Shown: positions 49,671-62,420, counted from the stretch's first letter. The stretch is DNA of 64,000 nucleotides from Norana najaformis (GCA_964023275.1 OZ029918.1:14826355-14890354), one strand, 5' to 3'. Notes: a model not told the origin generated them from the letters alone. Made by a program: numbers and translations.

Positions 49671-50976
49671 ACTATAGGCTGAAAATGTTTTTAGGCTCAG
49701 GGATGTATTCTAGTTCTACTAATTAAGTCTTTAATTAGAATGCTACGCACACCTCGAACAAACTAAACAATCGTGATTTATCACCTGCACTGGTATTTTG
49801 TATAATTTTGTATTGAATTCAAACTACCTTATTTAATTTAACAAGTCTTTAGCTGCTTGTTTAGGAGTTGGTCTTTTGGTCAGACGCCCTGCGTGGGTTA
49901 TTGTCATGCGTGGGTTATTGTGCATTCCATACTGCAGCCCCCGATGGAATGAAACTACATGTTAGTCTATGTTTGAATCTCAAGTCATGTTAAAGTCACC
50001 AGTGCAGAAATATATGGCTGCAAGCGTATATGAATCGTGCCAGTACTGCCTTATTATGCACGATGTATATACGAGGTGCTCAATAATTTGACGGTGGACA
50101 ATACTCGGAAACACTCGGCTAACAATCGCACGTAAACGGGCAGAAACTTGTCTAGATATCGATTTATACGGGCGTAACAGTTAACCCTGGGAGTCACTTA
50201 ATTAGGTAAGCCAACATTATCCCTACTTGACTGTAAGACGACTTTAGGTCGACTTGAAGCCGACGACTTTGAATAAAAATAAACTGATTCGAGTTATTGA
50301 AAATCAACCAGCTTTCGACTCTAAACTGACCGGATAGCAGCACAGCAGAAAGTAAGATAGCATTAGCAGCATAGCGGCCGTATTTTGGAATAAACTAGAG
50401 GCCTACTTACTAAGCGCTAAAAATAACTGAGCAAAATTCAGATAATGCAGCAATCTGTGACTGGAAATCTATCAATCTTTATCATTAGTAAACCGAACAA
50501 AATAAACTACACAGTGTTTCACAAATTCACGTAATAAAGAACAGCAGGCCTGCCTAGCATCACTTAATATGCCTAGGCCATATGCGTCAGCAGAAATTAA
50601 CATTTCCATTATTGATTGCATTAGTGGATAATCGTGGCTTGTGAAAGCTACTATCTCTTCATGCTTTCAGCGTCAGTTCGACTTGTTTAAAAACTTTTTT
50701 TGATAATTATCATGCATTGCCAATAGGAAGCGTTTGTTCGATACGGTACCATTGAACTCCTGCTCTGGTTAATTATCAAGTACACGTTGAAGCATTGCCT
50801 CAACACGGTCGCTGATGCTAAAACTGAAAGAAAGTTCCTCACAAGAATGTTGACATGTGGGAAGTTTTGCCGCTGTGTCTTCCTGAAATGCAGTGAGTTC
50901 TCACCAGCTGTCGCATCCTCCATAAGCACATACGTGTTGTCTTCATTTTCGGTGTGCACAGCAAAACCAGGCCCGG

Positions 50977-53300
50977 TTTCACTAGACAACAAATTTTTAC
51001 AAAAGTCATGTTACTGAAATGAAATTAGTCAGTTCTTATCAATTTGTATGTGCTGAACACGAATATGACAGTGAAAATGCCGAATTGGCTCTAGTTTTTT
51101 TGTAATCTGAAATGAAGTAATTTTATATCGCACAATGCATGCCAATAGTGATACACTTACAGTTAATATTTGTAAAAACCAGGTCATAGACTAGTCCTTA
51201 GATTTTTTGCCTGTCTCTTGTACAGCTGTTCGGGAGCATCTCTGCGGAGTGTCCAGCAGTAGTCAGCCAACATTGTAGTGGACCATTTTCCCTGGTACCT
51301 TTGCTCCATTGTTGCGATATATTGATGAAAACGTTCGCCATTTTCGTCATTAACCATACCACAGTTGTCAGGGAAGAAATCCAGATGGGAATGAAGAAAA
51401 TGCATCTTCAGAGACATATTGCAGCGAAATTTCTGGTACTGCTTGAGCATGTCTTCTACTAGTTCCTTGTAGTTTTCTGCCCTAACATTCCCCATGCTTG
51501 TTTCGCATCACCCTCCAGCAAGTTGTTGAAGCGGTCATCTTTGAAGAGTTCTCTAATCTGAGGACCCACAAAAACTCCCTCTTTAATCTTTGCTTCGCTG
51601 AGTCGAGGAAATTTTTCATGCAGGTATCGGAAAGCTGGCGAAGTGCGGTCCATGGCTTTCACGAAGTTCTTCACCAAACCTAGTTTGATGTGAAGGGGTG
51701 GTAGTAGGATTTTGTGAGCCTCGACCAGAGCTGGGTGCTGGATATTCTTCTGTCCAACTGCCATGTTTTGTCTGGGAGTCCATTCCTTCCGCACGTAGTG
51801 CAACTCTCTTGCTCGGCTATCCCACTCACACAAGAAACACATATATTTTGTATATCCTTGCTGCAGTCCCATTAAAATGGCAACTACCTTCAAATCACCA
51901 CACAGGTGCCATTTGTACCCGTTATAGTCAATGGAATGCAGTAGCTGTTTTAGGTTATCGTATGTCTCTTTCATGTGGACAGCATGCGCTAATGGAATAG
52001 ATGGAAGACGGTTTCCATTGTGCAAAAGCACAGCCTTAAGACTCAGTGTTGAAGAGTCTACAAAGAATCTCCATTCTTGTGGGTCATGAGTAATCTGTAA
52101 GGCATTCATGAGGTCGTCAATATTGGAACAGAATACCAGATTACCTTCCTTCATAAAGAAAGGTTCCAACTGCTGATGGCGCTTTCTATATGAAGTAATT
52201 GTGACATCTTCTTCTAGAAGATTCCATTGTTGAAGTCTTGATCCTAGCAATTCTGCCTTGTTTTTGGATAAGTCCAAATCACGAACAAGGTCATTTAGTT
52301 CTTCCTGTGTTATTCTGTGTGGGGTTGATGATGCACCACAGTGAAAATCGGGATCACTGCACTCTGACGGACCAGGAGAAGAACATATCGGCTCACCCTT
52401 GTCCTCATCAGATGAATCAAGGAAAATATATTCTGCTGGAGGTTCTGGAATAGGAAGTCCATCACCATGTGGAACTGGTCTCAATGCTGACGGAATGTTT
52501 GGGTAGACTATTGTCGACTTCTTTTGCTTCGTTATTCCACCGGAAAGAGGAGGAACCAAGCAGAAGTAACAGTCGTCTACGTGGTTGCTTTGCTCTCTCC
52601 ACACCATGGGAACTGCAAACGGCATTGATGGTCTTTTGCCATTCAACCACTGTGAAAGCTGTGTTGTACATGTAGCACAGCATATATGCGGGGCCCATGG
52701 CTTGTCTTGGTCACCAACCTTGCATTCGAAGTAAGCATGATATGCCTTCTTGACTTGATAAGTGATACTTTTCTTCTGGTTGGCAAATGTCACTTCCCCA
52801 CAAATGTAACAAAAGTTGTCCACAGTATTTACGCACTTCCGAGGCATTACTGTTCTGTATTGTATCTAGATGGATAAAGTAATAATAGTTTTATAAAACA
52901 GTAACTTAAACTGTCTCGCACAAAGTCTGTAATATTGTAAATGCTCAACCGTTCCGACTCGCTTTATATAGTACACTGCTAACGTCATCTTACGTCAGCA
53001 GCCGACTGGCTGTAGTTTTACATTGCATCAGAAAACGACGTAATCAACTGTGCATGATGTGTCCATGATGGGATTATGCAATGAGGTGGAATATTACATC
53101 ATTCTAGACTTATTTAGGATATTGTCGCAGTCCTACTGCATAAATTTACATGGTGAAACATAAAAAATGAACTATATGAAATATTTTCAAAACGAGAGCC
53201 AATAAAAAATTTTTATGGTTATATTCGTGTTCAGCACAGCAAGATGCTACACATTAGGGCCTTTTCCAGTCAGTAACGATTTCTATGTTGACCAGTGTTT
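50977..53300 (-). mobile_element. DNA transposon copy 2, CACTAG/CACTGG ends, 3-bp duplication
   Basis: The low end starts CACTAGACAAC at 50980 and the high end finishes with GTTGACCAGTG at 53297, the complement of CACTGGTCAAC. Further in, TGTGCTGAACACGAATAT is perfectly inverted (51049-51066 and 53221-53238), followed by TTGGCTCT-GTTTT. Flanks are TTT on both sides (50977-50979, 53298-53300). Length is 2318 bp. Ends, inner blocks (compare GGCTCTAGTTT with GGTCTAGTTT) and the encoded protein show it is the same family as the copy at 13887, in opposite orientation and somewhat diverged. Confidence 0.85.
51184..52847 (-). pseudogene. Transposase-like gene of copy 2, frameshifted in the D-E linker
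   Basis: ATG at 52847 (minus strand) opens 462 codons that end at 51459. The rest of the protein continues in another frame, from about 51500 to 51184. Conserved blocks match copy 1: CxxC pairs C13/C16, C57/C60 and C93/C96; FFVDSSTLSLKAVLLHNGN; LCGDLKVVAILMG followed by MCFLCEWDSRA; ILLPPLHIKLGLVKNFV; and in the second frame MSLKMHFLHSHLDFFPDNCG and NGERFHQYIATME. At the break, about a dozen residues present in copy 1 (SSFVLVTKNFLG region) are missing, so a small out-of-frame deletion just after AKQAWG explains the shift. All three candidate catalytic acids are kept, so the break is probably recent. Confidence 0.8.
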
Positions 53301-54058
53301 CCGATAATTTGGTCTTGTGCACCAGTTTCATCATTTTGTTATTGGCTGTGAATATGCTGTTTAAGATGCGACGTTTCAATTCGATGTTGCGGATCAATTG
53401 GGCTACAACTGGTGGATGATGCTGAGCGCTGGCAGTAAGAATTGGACCAGAGCTACTTGATTATTCCGATTATTCCGATTATTCCTATGCTGGTGCCGCA
53501 AAGCTTAGTCAATAGCAGCCTTGCTATAATATTAAATAGTTGAAAAGTCGATTGAAAGTCTATATTTTGTTTATTTCATGTTACTTTACAGAAAGTTTTG
53601 GCAAAAAACTGTAAGAGTTGGTATTCGAGTATCATAACCTTTTCCTATACTTATTGCACTTTTAAAGTATTTCAGCTGTAGCATTTGTTTTATGTGATTG
53701 ACAATGGGTGGAGTTGTAATAACATAGTAATGCTGATACCGAGTGGCGTCATCGGATGATTGAACCTGCCTGTGGGTAGAGACCAGAAGAAGAAAAATGC
53801 TAATATCGTATCAGCCAGCACTTCGTGAAAGACGCCTCCTGATTTCAATCGCTTTTTATTTGCATTGCAAAGCTGACCATGTTTCATGGAAAGTAGCTGA
53901 CATTACAAAAACTTGCCCAAATATTCAACTTATACAAGCAGAAGATGCCCATTTGAGAGATTGGAAAGCAGTTGAAGGTGATCATTCAACTGTTATTCAT
54001 AGAGTCAAAGGGGTGTCTGAACTGCGGTGCTTTAAATCACGGTATCGCGTTGAGTGGC
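53301..54058. other. Non-coding region with a short open frame
   Basis: A + frame of 88 codons at 53797-54063 has no recognisable domain and no splice context. A short (CGATTATTC)n-like repeat occurs at 53459-53487. No gene is supported. Confidence 0.35.
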
Positions 54059-54740
54059 TGTGAACGTAATATTACGCTGCTTAGTCAGCAAGTCTTGAGT
54101 GCGCGTTTGCATAAGAAATTTCCATAAGTAATCGGGTTATTGTTTGGTTTTTTGCACGCGTTGATCACGTGCTTACGGCTGATGCGCGTCAGATGCGTGT
54201 TTGGGGGTGGTATGATTAGCTGACAGAGCTCTGCGGGAAGGCGGGCTGACATCAGCAGTAATTATTGCTGACGCGTATTTTATCACGTGGGCTCTCGCGC
54301 GGCCTAAATTGTGATGAGCCAACGGTTTTTTAAAACCCACGATTGCGCATTGGAGGAAGGCGGGTCAAAACCAGTTTGTACTGGTCTGCTATCTTGACGG
54401 AAAGGGCTTATATAAGCGAGTGCGAAGATTTGTAGCAGAGGTCTAGTGTGTGCTAAGTTATTGACCGGGGAGTTTAGGGGCGTTTAGCCAGGGGTTATTG
54501 CCCGGGGGTTAGTTATACCGTTTCTGGAAATCATCAGAAGTTTTAGTGAAGGGTCCTGTAAGGTTGCCACTGGAACAGTTTCTGTTATTTTGATAGGAAG
54601 AACGTTAAACCGAAAACAACATTGATAACAAGGCTATCTAACCTTGCCCGAAGCAGCCATTTTATAGTTCGATTGAGAGGTTATTTTCTCAAGGCGACTT
54701 GCTGCAAACCAACTTACTGCGCTGTCCGAATTCGACGGCG
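54059..54740 (+). mobile_element. LTR-like segment with TATA box
   Basis: Starts TGTGAACGTAATATTACGC and is CpG-rich, with a TTATATAAGC box at 54408-54417. A GGCGGCGCCCAATA stretch at 54737-54750 could be the start of a primer-binding site, which would make 54059 to about 54740 an LTR. The first 110 bp match 28123-28235. No coding region follows. An unrelated CpG-rich promoter is the main alternative. Confidence 0.35.
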
Positions 54741-54939
54741 GCGCCCAATAATTCCGACCCAGCGCGACGTGGAGTCTTCAAGTCGACTCAAGTCAACTGT
54801 AAGGTCTAGTTATAGTGGACGGGAATGTAGACTAGTGTTGTGTTGCTTCTGCATTTATCAAGCACCACTATCTAACGACTAAGCATCAAACGATAGCGCT
54901 GAGCAGTTGTGAGTCAAGACTTGCTCAAGGTCCCTACAA

Positions 54940-55022
54940 AGTAACCGTCTCAGAGGAGACTCGAACCCGTACTTTCCGCATTACAAGCCGAGTTCTCTAA
55001 CCAATTGAATACTGTGCCCCAC
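54940..55022 (-). repeat. tRNA-Thr-like SINE head or tRNA pseudogene
   Basis: On the minus strand the segment has an A-box-like TCAATTGGTTAGAG (55007-54994), an anticodon-loop-like CTTGTAA (54987-54981, anticodon TGT) and a B-box GGTTCGAGTCTCC (54967-54955). The T and acceptor stems do not pair well, so this is a tRNA-derived repeat rather than a functional tRNA gene. Confidence 0.6.
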
Positions 55023-57170
55023 AGTTTAGTGTAGTGTAGTTTAGTGTCGTATGATGTAGTGTGATGAAATCTAACGCAGTACAATGCGATGCAAGCCTAA
55101 TCCAGTGTAGGCCTATTGTGACGCAGTGAGAATTACTGTACTGTAAGGTGATGTGACGTTATATGCAATGCAATGCGTAAGAAAGCTGCACTAAACCAAA
55201 AAAGATTAAGATAAGCTTTACTATAAAATTAATTTCTACGAAGGTCCATAGAGGTTCTGTACATGAAGGTAATCGCAGATAAATAAGCTGTCTCAGCAGT
55301 ATTTCTCGAAGGTTCTCTTGCTTTAAATCCTTCTCAGTGCTGAAAAATCCTGTCCTTACGAGCTGTACAGCTTGAAATTTATCGGCCTTTCAGATTCACG
55401 TGAAGCTCCTTTATCCGAAATTGGAACGCCTCTCCACCGCACTATATCAGCCGGATTCCCAATATTCAGTTCTTTATGATGCGACCTTATTACTCAACGA
55501 TCGCATCGATTTTTCACTTTGGAAAGAATTGACTATTTAAGAAAATATTTCAGACATTTGTTCTATATTGGTCAGTAGCGATCCTCCTGTTGATTTTTCG
55601 CATTTGTTTCGTTTACTGGTGTGTTAAAATTGTTTATTAGACCTAACTGTTTTGTGTAGGTTTTGGTATAATTTAGTAGATTGAATGTTGATTATAGTCG
55701 TGTGAAATGTTCGTATATTAAGGAGGCCAGCATGTAGATTAATTATTTTGTGTTAATTAAGGCCAGATTAAGTAACTAAATGATATTAAATGGGGTTATG
55801 GATATAACTGTGCGATGTCAGAGGCTGAAAAGAAAGCAGGGCACCAGCGAATCTGATTGCAAATGGCTAAGGCTTTTTGATCGGACGCCATGAAATAGCA
55901 GCCGAACTTTCTTCAAGGCGGTTGAGCGAGAAAATTCGATTAATCTACTAAGTTCAGCATTGGACGTAGGGGATTAAGGATCGCTGTGAAAGACTGAAAG
56001 ATCCATCGCAAACTCCGAGTCTAAACTGCAATCTGGACGATTTATAGCTAGCCAAATAGCTAAAGACTCGCTAAAAGTGTATAGAAAGCAGGGAATGAGA
56101 ATCTGCGCATGTTACCTTAAGTCTCTGAAGGTGATTCGAGCGAAGCTTAGCAACTTTATCACTGTTGATCCTGTTGGAACTTACTATACGTCACGAGGGA
56201 CGCTATTGTAGTTGAAAAATAAGTTGATTCAGATGTCTAATGGTTGTTTGTTATACGAACTGTGGAGCATTTCTAAATGTTCTTCGAAGAGAAACGAGTT
56301 GACTTTGTTCAAAAGATTTGGCAATAATCCTATCGTCTGCGAAGAACGCCATTTCAACTGAACGTTAATCTGCGTGGAAAAGTACACGGTGACGAGAATG
56401 GTGAATCCTAGAACCTGACTACATCTGGAAAGTGCATTTAGAAGACCCGTCGACCAACGAAGGAGAGATTATTAATTATATTATTTATTAGTATTATTAA
56501 TGTTGACCTTAGATAGGTGGATTAAAACGTAATTACGTATCTCAATTTGTCACATGAACTGATTCACAGTTATCCTCAATAATAATAATCAACTGTAATC
56601 TCAGTATTCCAGAACACTTCAGATAAACATGCTATTGCAAAATGTTTGGTAAGGTGAGTGGCCTGGGTTATTGTGAAACTCAACAGATGATCACTGTTTG
56701 AATCGCGCACCCACCTCCACAACTTACATGAACTGGAGCGATATAATTCCTCTGAAGGACATTGCATTGAAATCACACATAGAAGTGTAGAACTCTGCGT
56801 ATAGTGGCCAGAGGTAAAAGTGTAAGTGAGGTGTAGGGTGCGACAGGTCTGCGCATCTTCAAACGCCTATATTTATAAAGCTTATAATTATCTATTAGTA
56901 ATTTTTTGATATATGTAGTATGTTTCAAGACTCTTAATATAGAGCCTATTAATAATCACAAAAGCGCTGCATATGTTGTTGTTCTGGTTTATAAATTAAA
57001 AGTAAATAAGTGTTTATGGTCGGACATGTTAAGTTTATTTTACGGTTTTTAAAATTCAGTTTGTGGGACATGATCCCAGAATATAGTTTAGTCCTGGAGC
57101 TGTATTGGACAGTCTGTTATGAAGCGCTCCCTGTAATTGGCTAGAGACGTGACAGTATATATAATAATTC
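55020..57170. other. Non-coding region
   Basis: No gene supported. Contains a weak TAGTGTAGTGTAG-like repeat at 55025-55060 and AT-rich DNA. Confidence 0.4.
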
Positions 57171-57179
57171 ATTCAGATG

Positions 57180-59930
57180 TCATTTAATCGAGGAGTGGAG
57201 AGGCTGCATGATCGTTGGACGGATGAAAGTCGGTCTTCAGAAGTTGGAGTTCGAAGATTTCAGCTCCTTTCAAGCAAATTTTTAAATGTCGGCACATAAA
57301 ATGTGAGAACTTTGGACATCACTGGAAGGCATCTACCGATGGCACAGGAGCTGAAGGCTCACAATTTACAGATTTCTCGGGATAAGTGGGATTAGATTAG
57401 TAGAGAGTGAAAAATGGAGTCGGACTGCACAACAATACTCTATTCTGGAGGACAGAGGCATGAACAAAGTGTGAAGGCCTCTTAGACATTACTAGTTGGG
57501 AACCGATAAGTGACAGAATAATAACAGTAAGGCTGCATACAAGGTGTTTGGAAACAACCATAGTTTAGATGTATGCTTCGACAAAACAGCCGATGACGAA
57601 GGATGGATTTTACGAGCAGCTAAAGGGCTTTCTGGATGAAATCCCGAGGCACGATACGAAGATCATAATGGGAGACTTCAATGCACAGATTGAATCGGAT
57701 AAGACTGGTTAGGAAGAGGTTGTGGGAGGGATGGCGGAGGGTGAAAGATCCGATAATGGAGAAAGATTACTAAGCCTACAGCAGTTACAAATTAATATCT
57801 GGAAGGTAGATGTGATCGTTGAGAGCTGTCAGGGTGTACAGAGGCGCTGATGCAGCATCAGACCGCCATCTACTGATGGCATAAATAAAGATAAAACTAA
57901 AAACCACCAGAAAAGAAGAGGATTATTATTATGAACATGGGTAGCCTAAAAGAAGAACCGATGCGACAACAATATGAGCTGAAACTATAAAATAGGTTTA
58001 CAATCTTGGTGAACTGTGAAAATGTTGCTGAGGTTAGCATCGCCGCGAGAAGGGGGCGATTGACACAGAACGCAAAAGATGAAACAACACAGCCACAAAA
58101 GCTAAAGAATAGATTCTGGGTTTCAGAAGAGGATTGCAAGAAGGACCTCCATAGAAACGTGGCAGGCAATAGATGAAAGGAAAATTTCTTAGGCAGAAAC
58201 ATACAGGGACAAGCGAAGTCGGCCAAAAAGATTTCACTAAAACATAAAAATTAAAGGATTAGAAAGTCAAGAGGAGATGTAGACACAACAAAAATAAATA
58301 CATCTTAAAGGGAACAAATAATGCAGAAGCGGCAGCAAACAGGAGCTTTCTAAACTTTGTTTCGTAAAGTGAAGGAACTTTCCGAAGAAACAAGATTGCA
58401 CATCCTCCCGATGGACTTAGAAGGACAAGGACTTATGAAGAACAGATCGAGAGCTGGATAGAACACTTTTAGAGTATACAAAATCGTCCTGAGCCAACAA
58501 CAACACAACTCGAAAGCCTGACTCTGAAGAGGAAGCTGAGGAATTGGAAACAGATATACAGGCCGTAAACGAAGAAGAGGTACAAAAAGTAATCAAAGTC
58601 GGAAAAATGGAAAGGTAATTGTAATTGCAATTGGTAACTTCTATCGTGCCGGTTTCTAATGATCAAGGCATCAACCGCGCACCAAAGCTAACCTGCAATC
58701 AGATCACGGTTGCAGGAAATGACGGAATAAGAGCTGAAATGATTAAATGTGAGAAAACGATAATAAGACAGCGGACAACGTTGTCCAACGACATGTGGCA
58801 ACGGGCAGAGTACCGATAACATGGGGAGACGGCGTTATCAAACCGATTTCTGCTGTCGAATCCTGGAAAGATCATGGCTCGGTGGTGCTGAATTGCATGG
58901 GGATTGCTGTGGATAAGAAGCTGAGATAGGAATAGGAGGGATTTAAACCAGGGCGATTTTTACAATTAAACAGATAATAGAGAAGACTTTAATGTGCCTG
59001 TATTAAAAGGCCTTTGACAATGTACACAGAGAGTCGCTGTGGAGAATAATGAAGAGCTATGGAATTCCAACAAAGATAATTGACATCACCAAGAGCTTTT
59101 ATGATGGCAGTCGACACGCGTTGAGATGTAGAGTAGAGGGTTGGTGAGCGGTTTCAGACTGTAACTGGGGTGCGAGACATATGTTTTCTCACCGATAATG
59201 TTGCTCGAGGTTGTGCTTTTGCTTTGGTTGTGAATTGGGTGATGACGACAGTGATAGCATAACAATGGACTGAAATGGATAAATGGTGATGCGTTAAGAG
59301 ACATGGACTTTGCTGGCGATATTGCCCTGCTGGACCTGGAAAGGCATGAAAGAACTAACACCTAAAGACTAAAAGGAAGCAATGAAGATGGGACTCACTG
59401 TCAATCCATGAAGGACCAAGATTATAATGGTAGGAAATGGAATGAAAAGGACAAGATTGTGAGATCAAAGAGGCTGAGGTTATGAAAAACTTCTGCTAAC
59501 CCGGTACCTTAATAAGAATGGACAGCAACTGAGAGAGAGAGATAAAGCTACTCGTAGAAAAGAAAAATATTGCGTTTGTGAGACTTGCAAAGATATTGAA
59601 GAACAATGGATGCAGTGTGACTGTTTGAGGACCAAAATTCGTCTCTATGAAGCCGTTGTATCTAGCACACTGCTATAAGGATCTGAACTCTGGCCAATGA
59701 CGGTGGCAAACTAGAAAAGACTGGAGGCAGCATATCATGGATGGCTGAGCAGAATTCTGAAGATTTCGTGGCTGATAAAATCCCGTATACAACTTTAAGA
59801 GAAACGACGCACAAGAGGATTATATAATAGGATCAAATCATTCGGTCCAGGTAATAAGTAGCCAAGTTTTCGTTTTCAACGAATGAACGAACGAACGAAA
59901 GGACGAAGGAAGGAATGAAATCAAGGAATG
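57180..59930 (+). mobile_element. Decayed RTE-like LINE with endonuclease and reverse transcriptase
   Basis: Plus-strand frames with many shifts follow the usual order of an APE-type LINE. Endonuclease blocks lie at about 57290-57730: AQELKAHNLQIS, TILYSGGQ near 57440, and an IMGDFNAQI-like motif near 57665-57690. Then comes an RT: KAFDNVHRESLWRIMKSYGIP (about 59011-59072) and IIDITKSFYDG (about 59078-59110). The 3' end carries a (GAAC)n tail at 59880-59900. This is the most complete LINE in the window, but stops in every domain make it inactive. RTE-like is inferred from motif style. Confidence 0.75.
59880..59925. repeat. (GAAC)n LINE tail
   Basis: GAATGAACGAACGAACGAAAGGACGAAGG at the 3' end of the RTE-like LINE, summarised here as a GAAC/GAAG-type tail. 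Confidence 0.8.
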
Positions 59931-60839
59931 CTCGTATATTTATATCTGATCATTTATGTGTTATCGTTCTCTTGTTCAATCGTCAAGTGATAAACTCTTC
60001 TATATATCTATTACTTTCATTTTACGTCTGTCTGCCCGACTGTCTGTGTGTCTCTCGGTCTATAGAATTCTTCTTGTGCAACTGATTTGATTTCTGTTGC
60101 TCCGAATCGTTACAAAGCAACTTAAACTATATATACAAATATATAAATATGTGTAATATTGTGACTTAATATATACATGTATGTAGCCTAACTAATAACA
60201 TAACGATATATATAAGTAATTGCTATTCGTCGTTTTATTTATCGATCTGATCGAACGAATGACTGTTTGAGTGGCAGCGTCTACATGTTTATTTTGCGTC
60301 TTCGTTCAATTTCAATCGAAGCCTGCAGGCGATGATCTCATAAATTGTTACCACGTGACTCGGTCCACATCCGGTTTGGTCCGCGATTAAAAAGGAAACA
60401 GTCGGGAGTTCCGTCGTTTGCTTTTTAATCTTGAAGATGGAACGATGGGCAATCATTCTTGAAATAGTGTAGCCAGAACTCTTTTAAGCAGTCACTGTCT
60501 GGTAATAGTCTGCACAAACACTTGCCATGACTTGCTACCAGATATTTCGGTTTGTCATTAGAAGCCCTTAAAAATTTCTTACTGTCTTACTGTTCAACCT
60601 TGTTCATCATGATCATCGTCATCATTAGCTCGTAGCAGATGCAGCATCTCTTTTATTGATTCCAAGTCAAGTGTGATATATAGTTACACGGGATGAAAAG
60701 GGCGCATCATGCAATCCATGTCTGTATAGATTTCCTGTAGTGTCTGCTTTGAGCAGACATTTTTGAGAAGAGAGTTCCTAGGGAATCGTGCGATTGCGAT
60801 CAGTCTGCGCATTCGGGAATGTAAAAGTCGTCAAAAAAG

Positions 60840-61115
60840 AGTGAAAGATCGACTGACGAAGGGACAGCAGGACAGAAGGACGAACGAACGGACGAACGGA
60901 CGGACTGACGGACAGACAGACGGGCGGGCAGACAGATTGAAGAATACAAGGACGGAATGTTAAAAGGATTGACGAAAAGACGAATAAAGAGACAGAAGAG
61001 CAGGATAGTCAGATTGGAATGATAGGAGGACAGAAGTTAGGACGAAAAGGACAGTATTGGAAGGACGAATAGAAGGAGAGAAAGACGATACACAGAAGGA
61101 CAGAAAATGAACAGA
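60840..61115. repeat. GACGAACG/GACA-type degenerate repeat
   Basis: Purine-rich repeat of GACGAACG-, GGACAGAC- and GACAGAAG-type units over about 270 bp. The Arg/Thr-rich frame over it is an artefact. Confidence 0.85.
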
Positions 61116-61121
61116 AGAAGG

Positions 61122-61330
61122 GCGTAATCGCAATCGTATTAGTAAACTCCAAATTTCTAAAGCGCTACTTAAAAGCTAAGAGCAGGGCACAAGCTTATCC
61201 ACGAGCGCTGCGTCAAGTCAATGGGGTTGTCCAAAGATGCCATGTCAAAAATCAACTCCCGTTCCCAGAAGAACAAAGAGAGAGAAGGGGAAAAGAGCTG
61301 TTAGGGTGGGCTGTGTTTAAACTTTTCGTT
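61122..61330 (-). mobile_element. LINE 3' tail remnant (short type)
   Basis: GGCGTAATCGCAATCGTATT followed by CTCCAAATTTCTAAAGCGCT and AAAGCTAAGAGCAGGGCAC. It closely matches the copy at 9061-9190, including GCGTCAAGTCA and TGGGGTTGTC, and also keeps the AGCTTATCCACGAGCGC stretch shared with the copy at 25355. Confidence 0.6.
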
Positions 61331-62330
61331 TAAAGCCTTCGATATAGAGACAGAAAGACAGAAGCACGTACAGACGGAACCGGGGGAGGCAACAAGAGGC
61401 CAAGGGACCGGAAGGAAGGGCCAGCTGGATGCCAGGGTTTGCCGTAAACGGAAGATGTTCTAAAATGTTTTGCATTGATTCACTACTTGACGAGAGGTCT
61501 GAATTTGAGCTAATGATTTATTACCTCAACTACCTCGAGTTAAAACACAACAGTTGAAAACACCATCACTGCTTTATAAATACAAATAAACAGAAATATA
61601 AACAAAATCAAACTGCATATGCTCAATGAAGCAATTGTGATGCCTAGAGTCAAACTCGTCCTCAAAAAGCCACATTAATCGACTGCACGAACAGATTCAA
61701 CTGACAGCGTTGCATGAATGTCAGACGTAGTGCTTTAGATATGCTCGATAAATTTTAGAACACAAAAGCTTCGCTCACAAATCGCCGATGTTATCGTCAA
61801 AACAATGACTATGATTAATAGACTGCATATTTCATGAAAAACAATTTACAACAAACAATATCTAACATTGAATCTGTATTGGTTGTACCTGAACTTGTAT
61901 GCTGTAACAAATGGTTCACTTGGAGAATTTCTGAGCTGGGGTCTTCAACATTACTCTGGTAAAAATGTGCTAAAGGGCTTGAATTTTGTCTCCTAATTTA
62001 GCACGACATATGTTTCGAAGTTAATGATTGTACACCAATCAAAATGTCCAGTACATATGAATGGTAAAGGAATTGTTTCTCTAATTTGGAAATGATGCAG
62101 TCAATAACCGCATATCAGCAACATCCTGTCGCATATACACAGGTGCATCTAAACGATGTGGGGCAATGGATCAGCGCTGTCTTCGGCTCCTCGCCAATAC
62201 CCGGCTAAGACCGGGAACGCTAATCATCCAACCAGCAGACCGAATTCTACAAGGAATCTCGGTCACGTGCCATCGACAACGGCGATGACAGCAGACTCCT
62301 AAGTGCCGCTGTCCTCTGACTTTCAAGCCA
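61331..62330. other. Non-coding region
   Basis: No gene or repeat supported beyond ordinary AT-rich DNA. Confidence 0.35.
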
Positions 62331-62334
62331 TTGG

Positions 62335-62420
62335 ACCGGCTATGAGAAATCTTCAAATCAACGTCGAGAGTCTTTCAAAGGCCAAACGCAAAATCACCAG
62401 CACTGTAAGCAAACGCTAGA
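62335..62420 (+). mobile_element. LINE endonuclease N-terminal scrap
   Basis: Plus-strand frame AMRNLQINVESLSKAKRK resembles the start of an APE-type LINE endonuclease, where L-Q-I-N-x-x-x-L-S-x-A-K recurs. The frame is lost after about 25 residues. A short, uncertain remnant. Confidence 0.35.

Noticed and set aside
53797-54063. 88-codon open frame beside transposon copy 2
   Set aside because: No domain recognised, no splice sites or regulatory context; cannot be supported as a gene.
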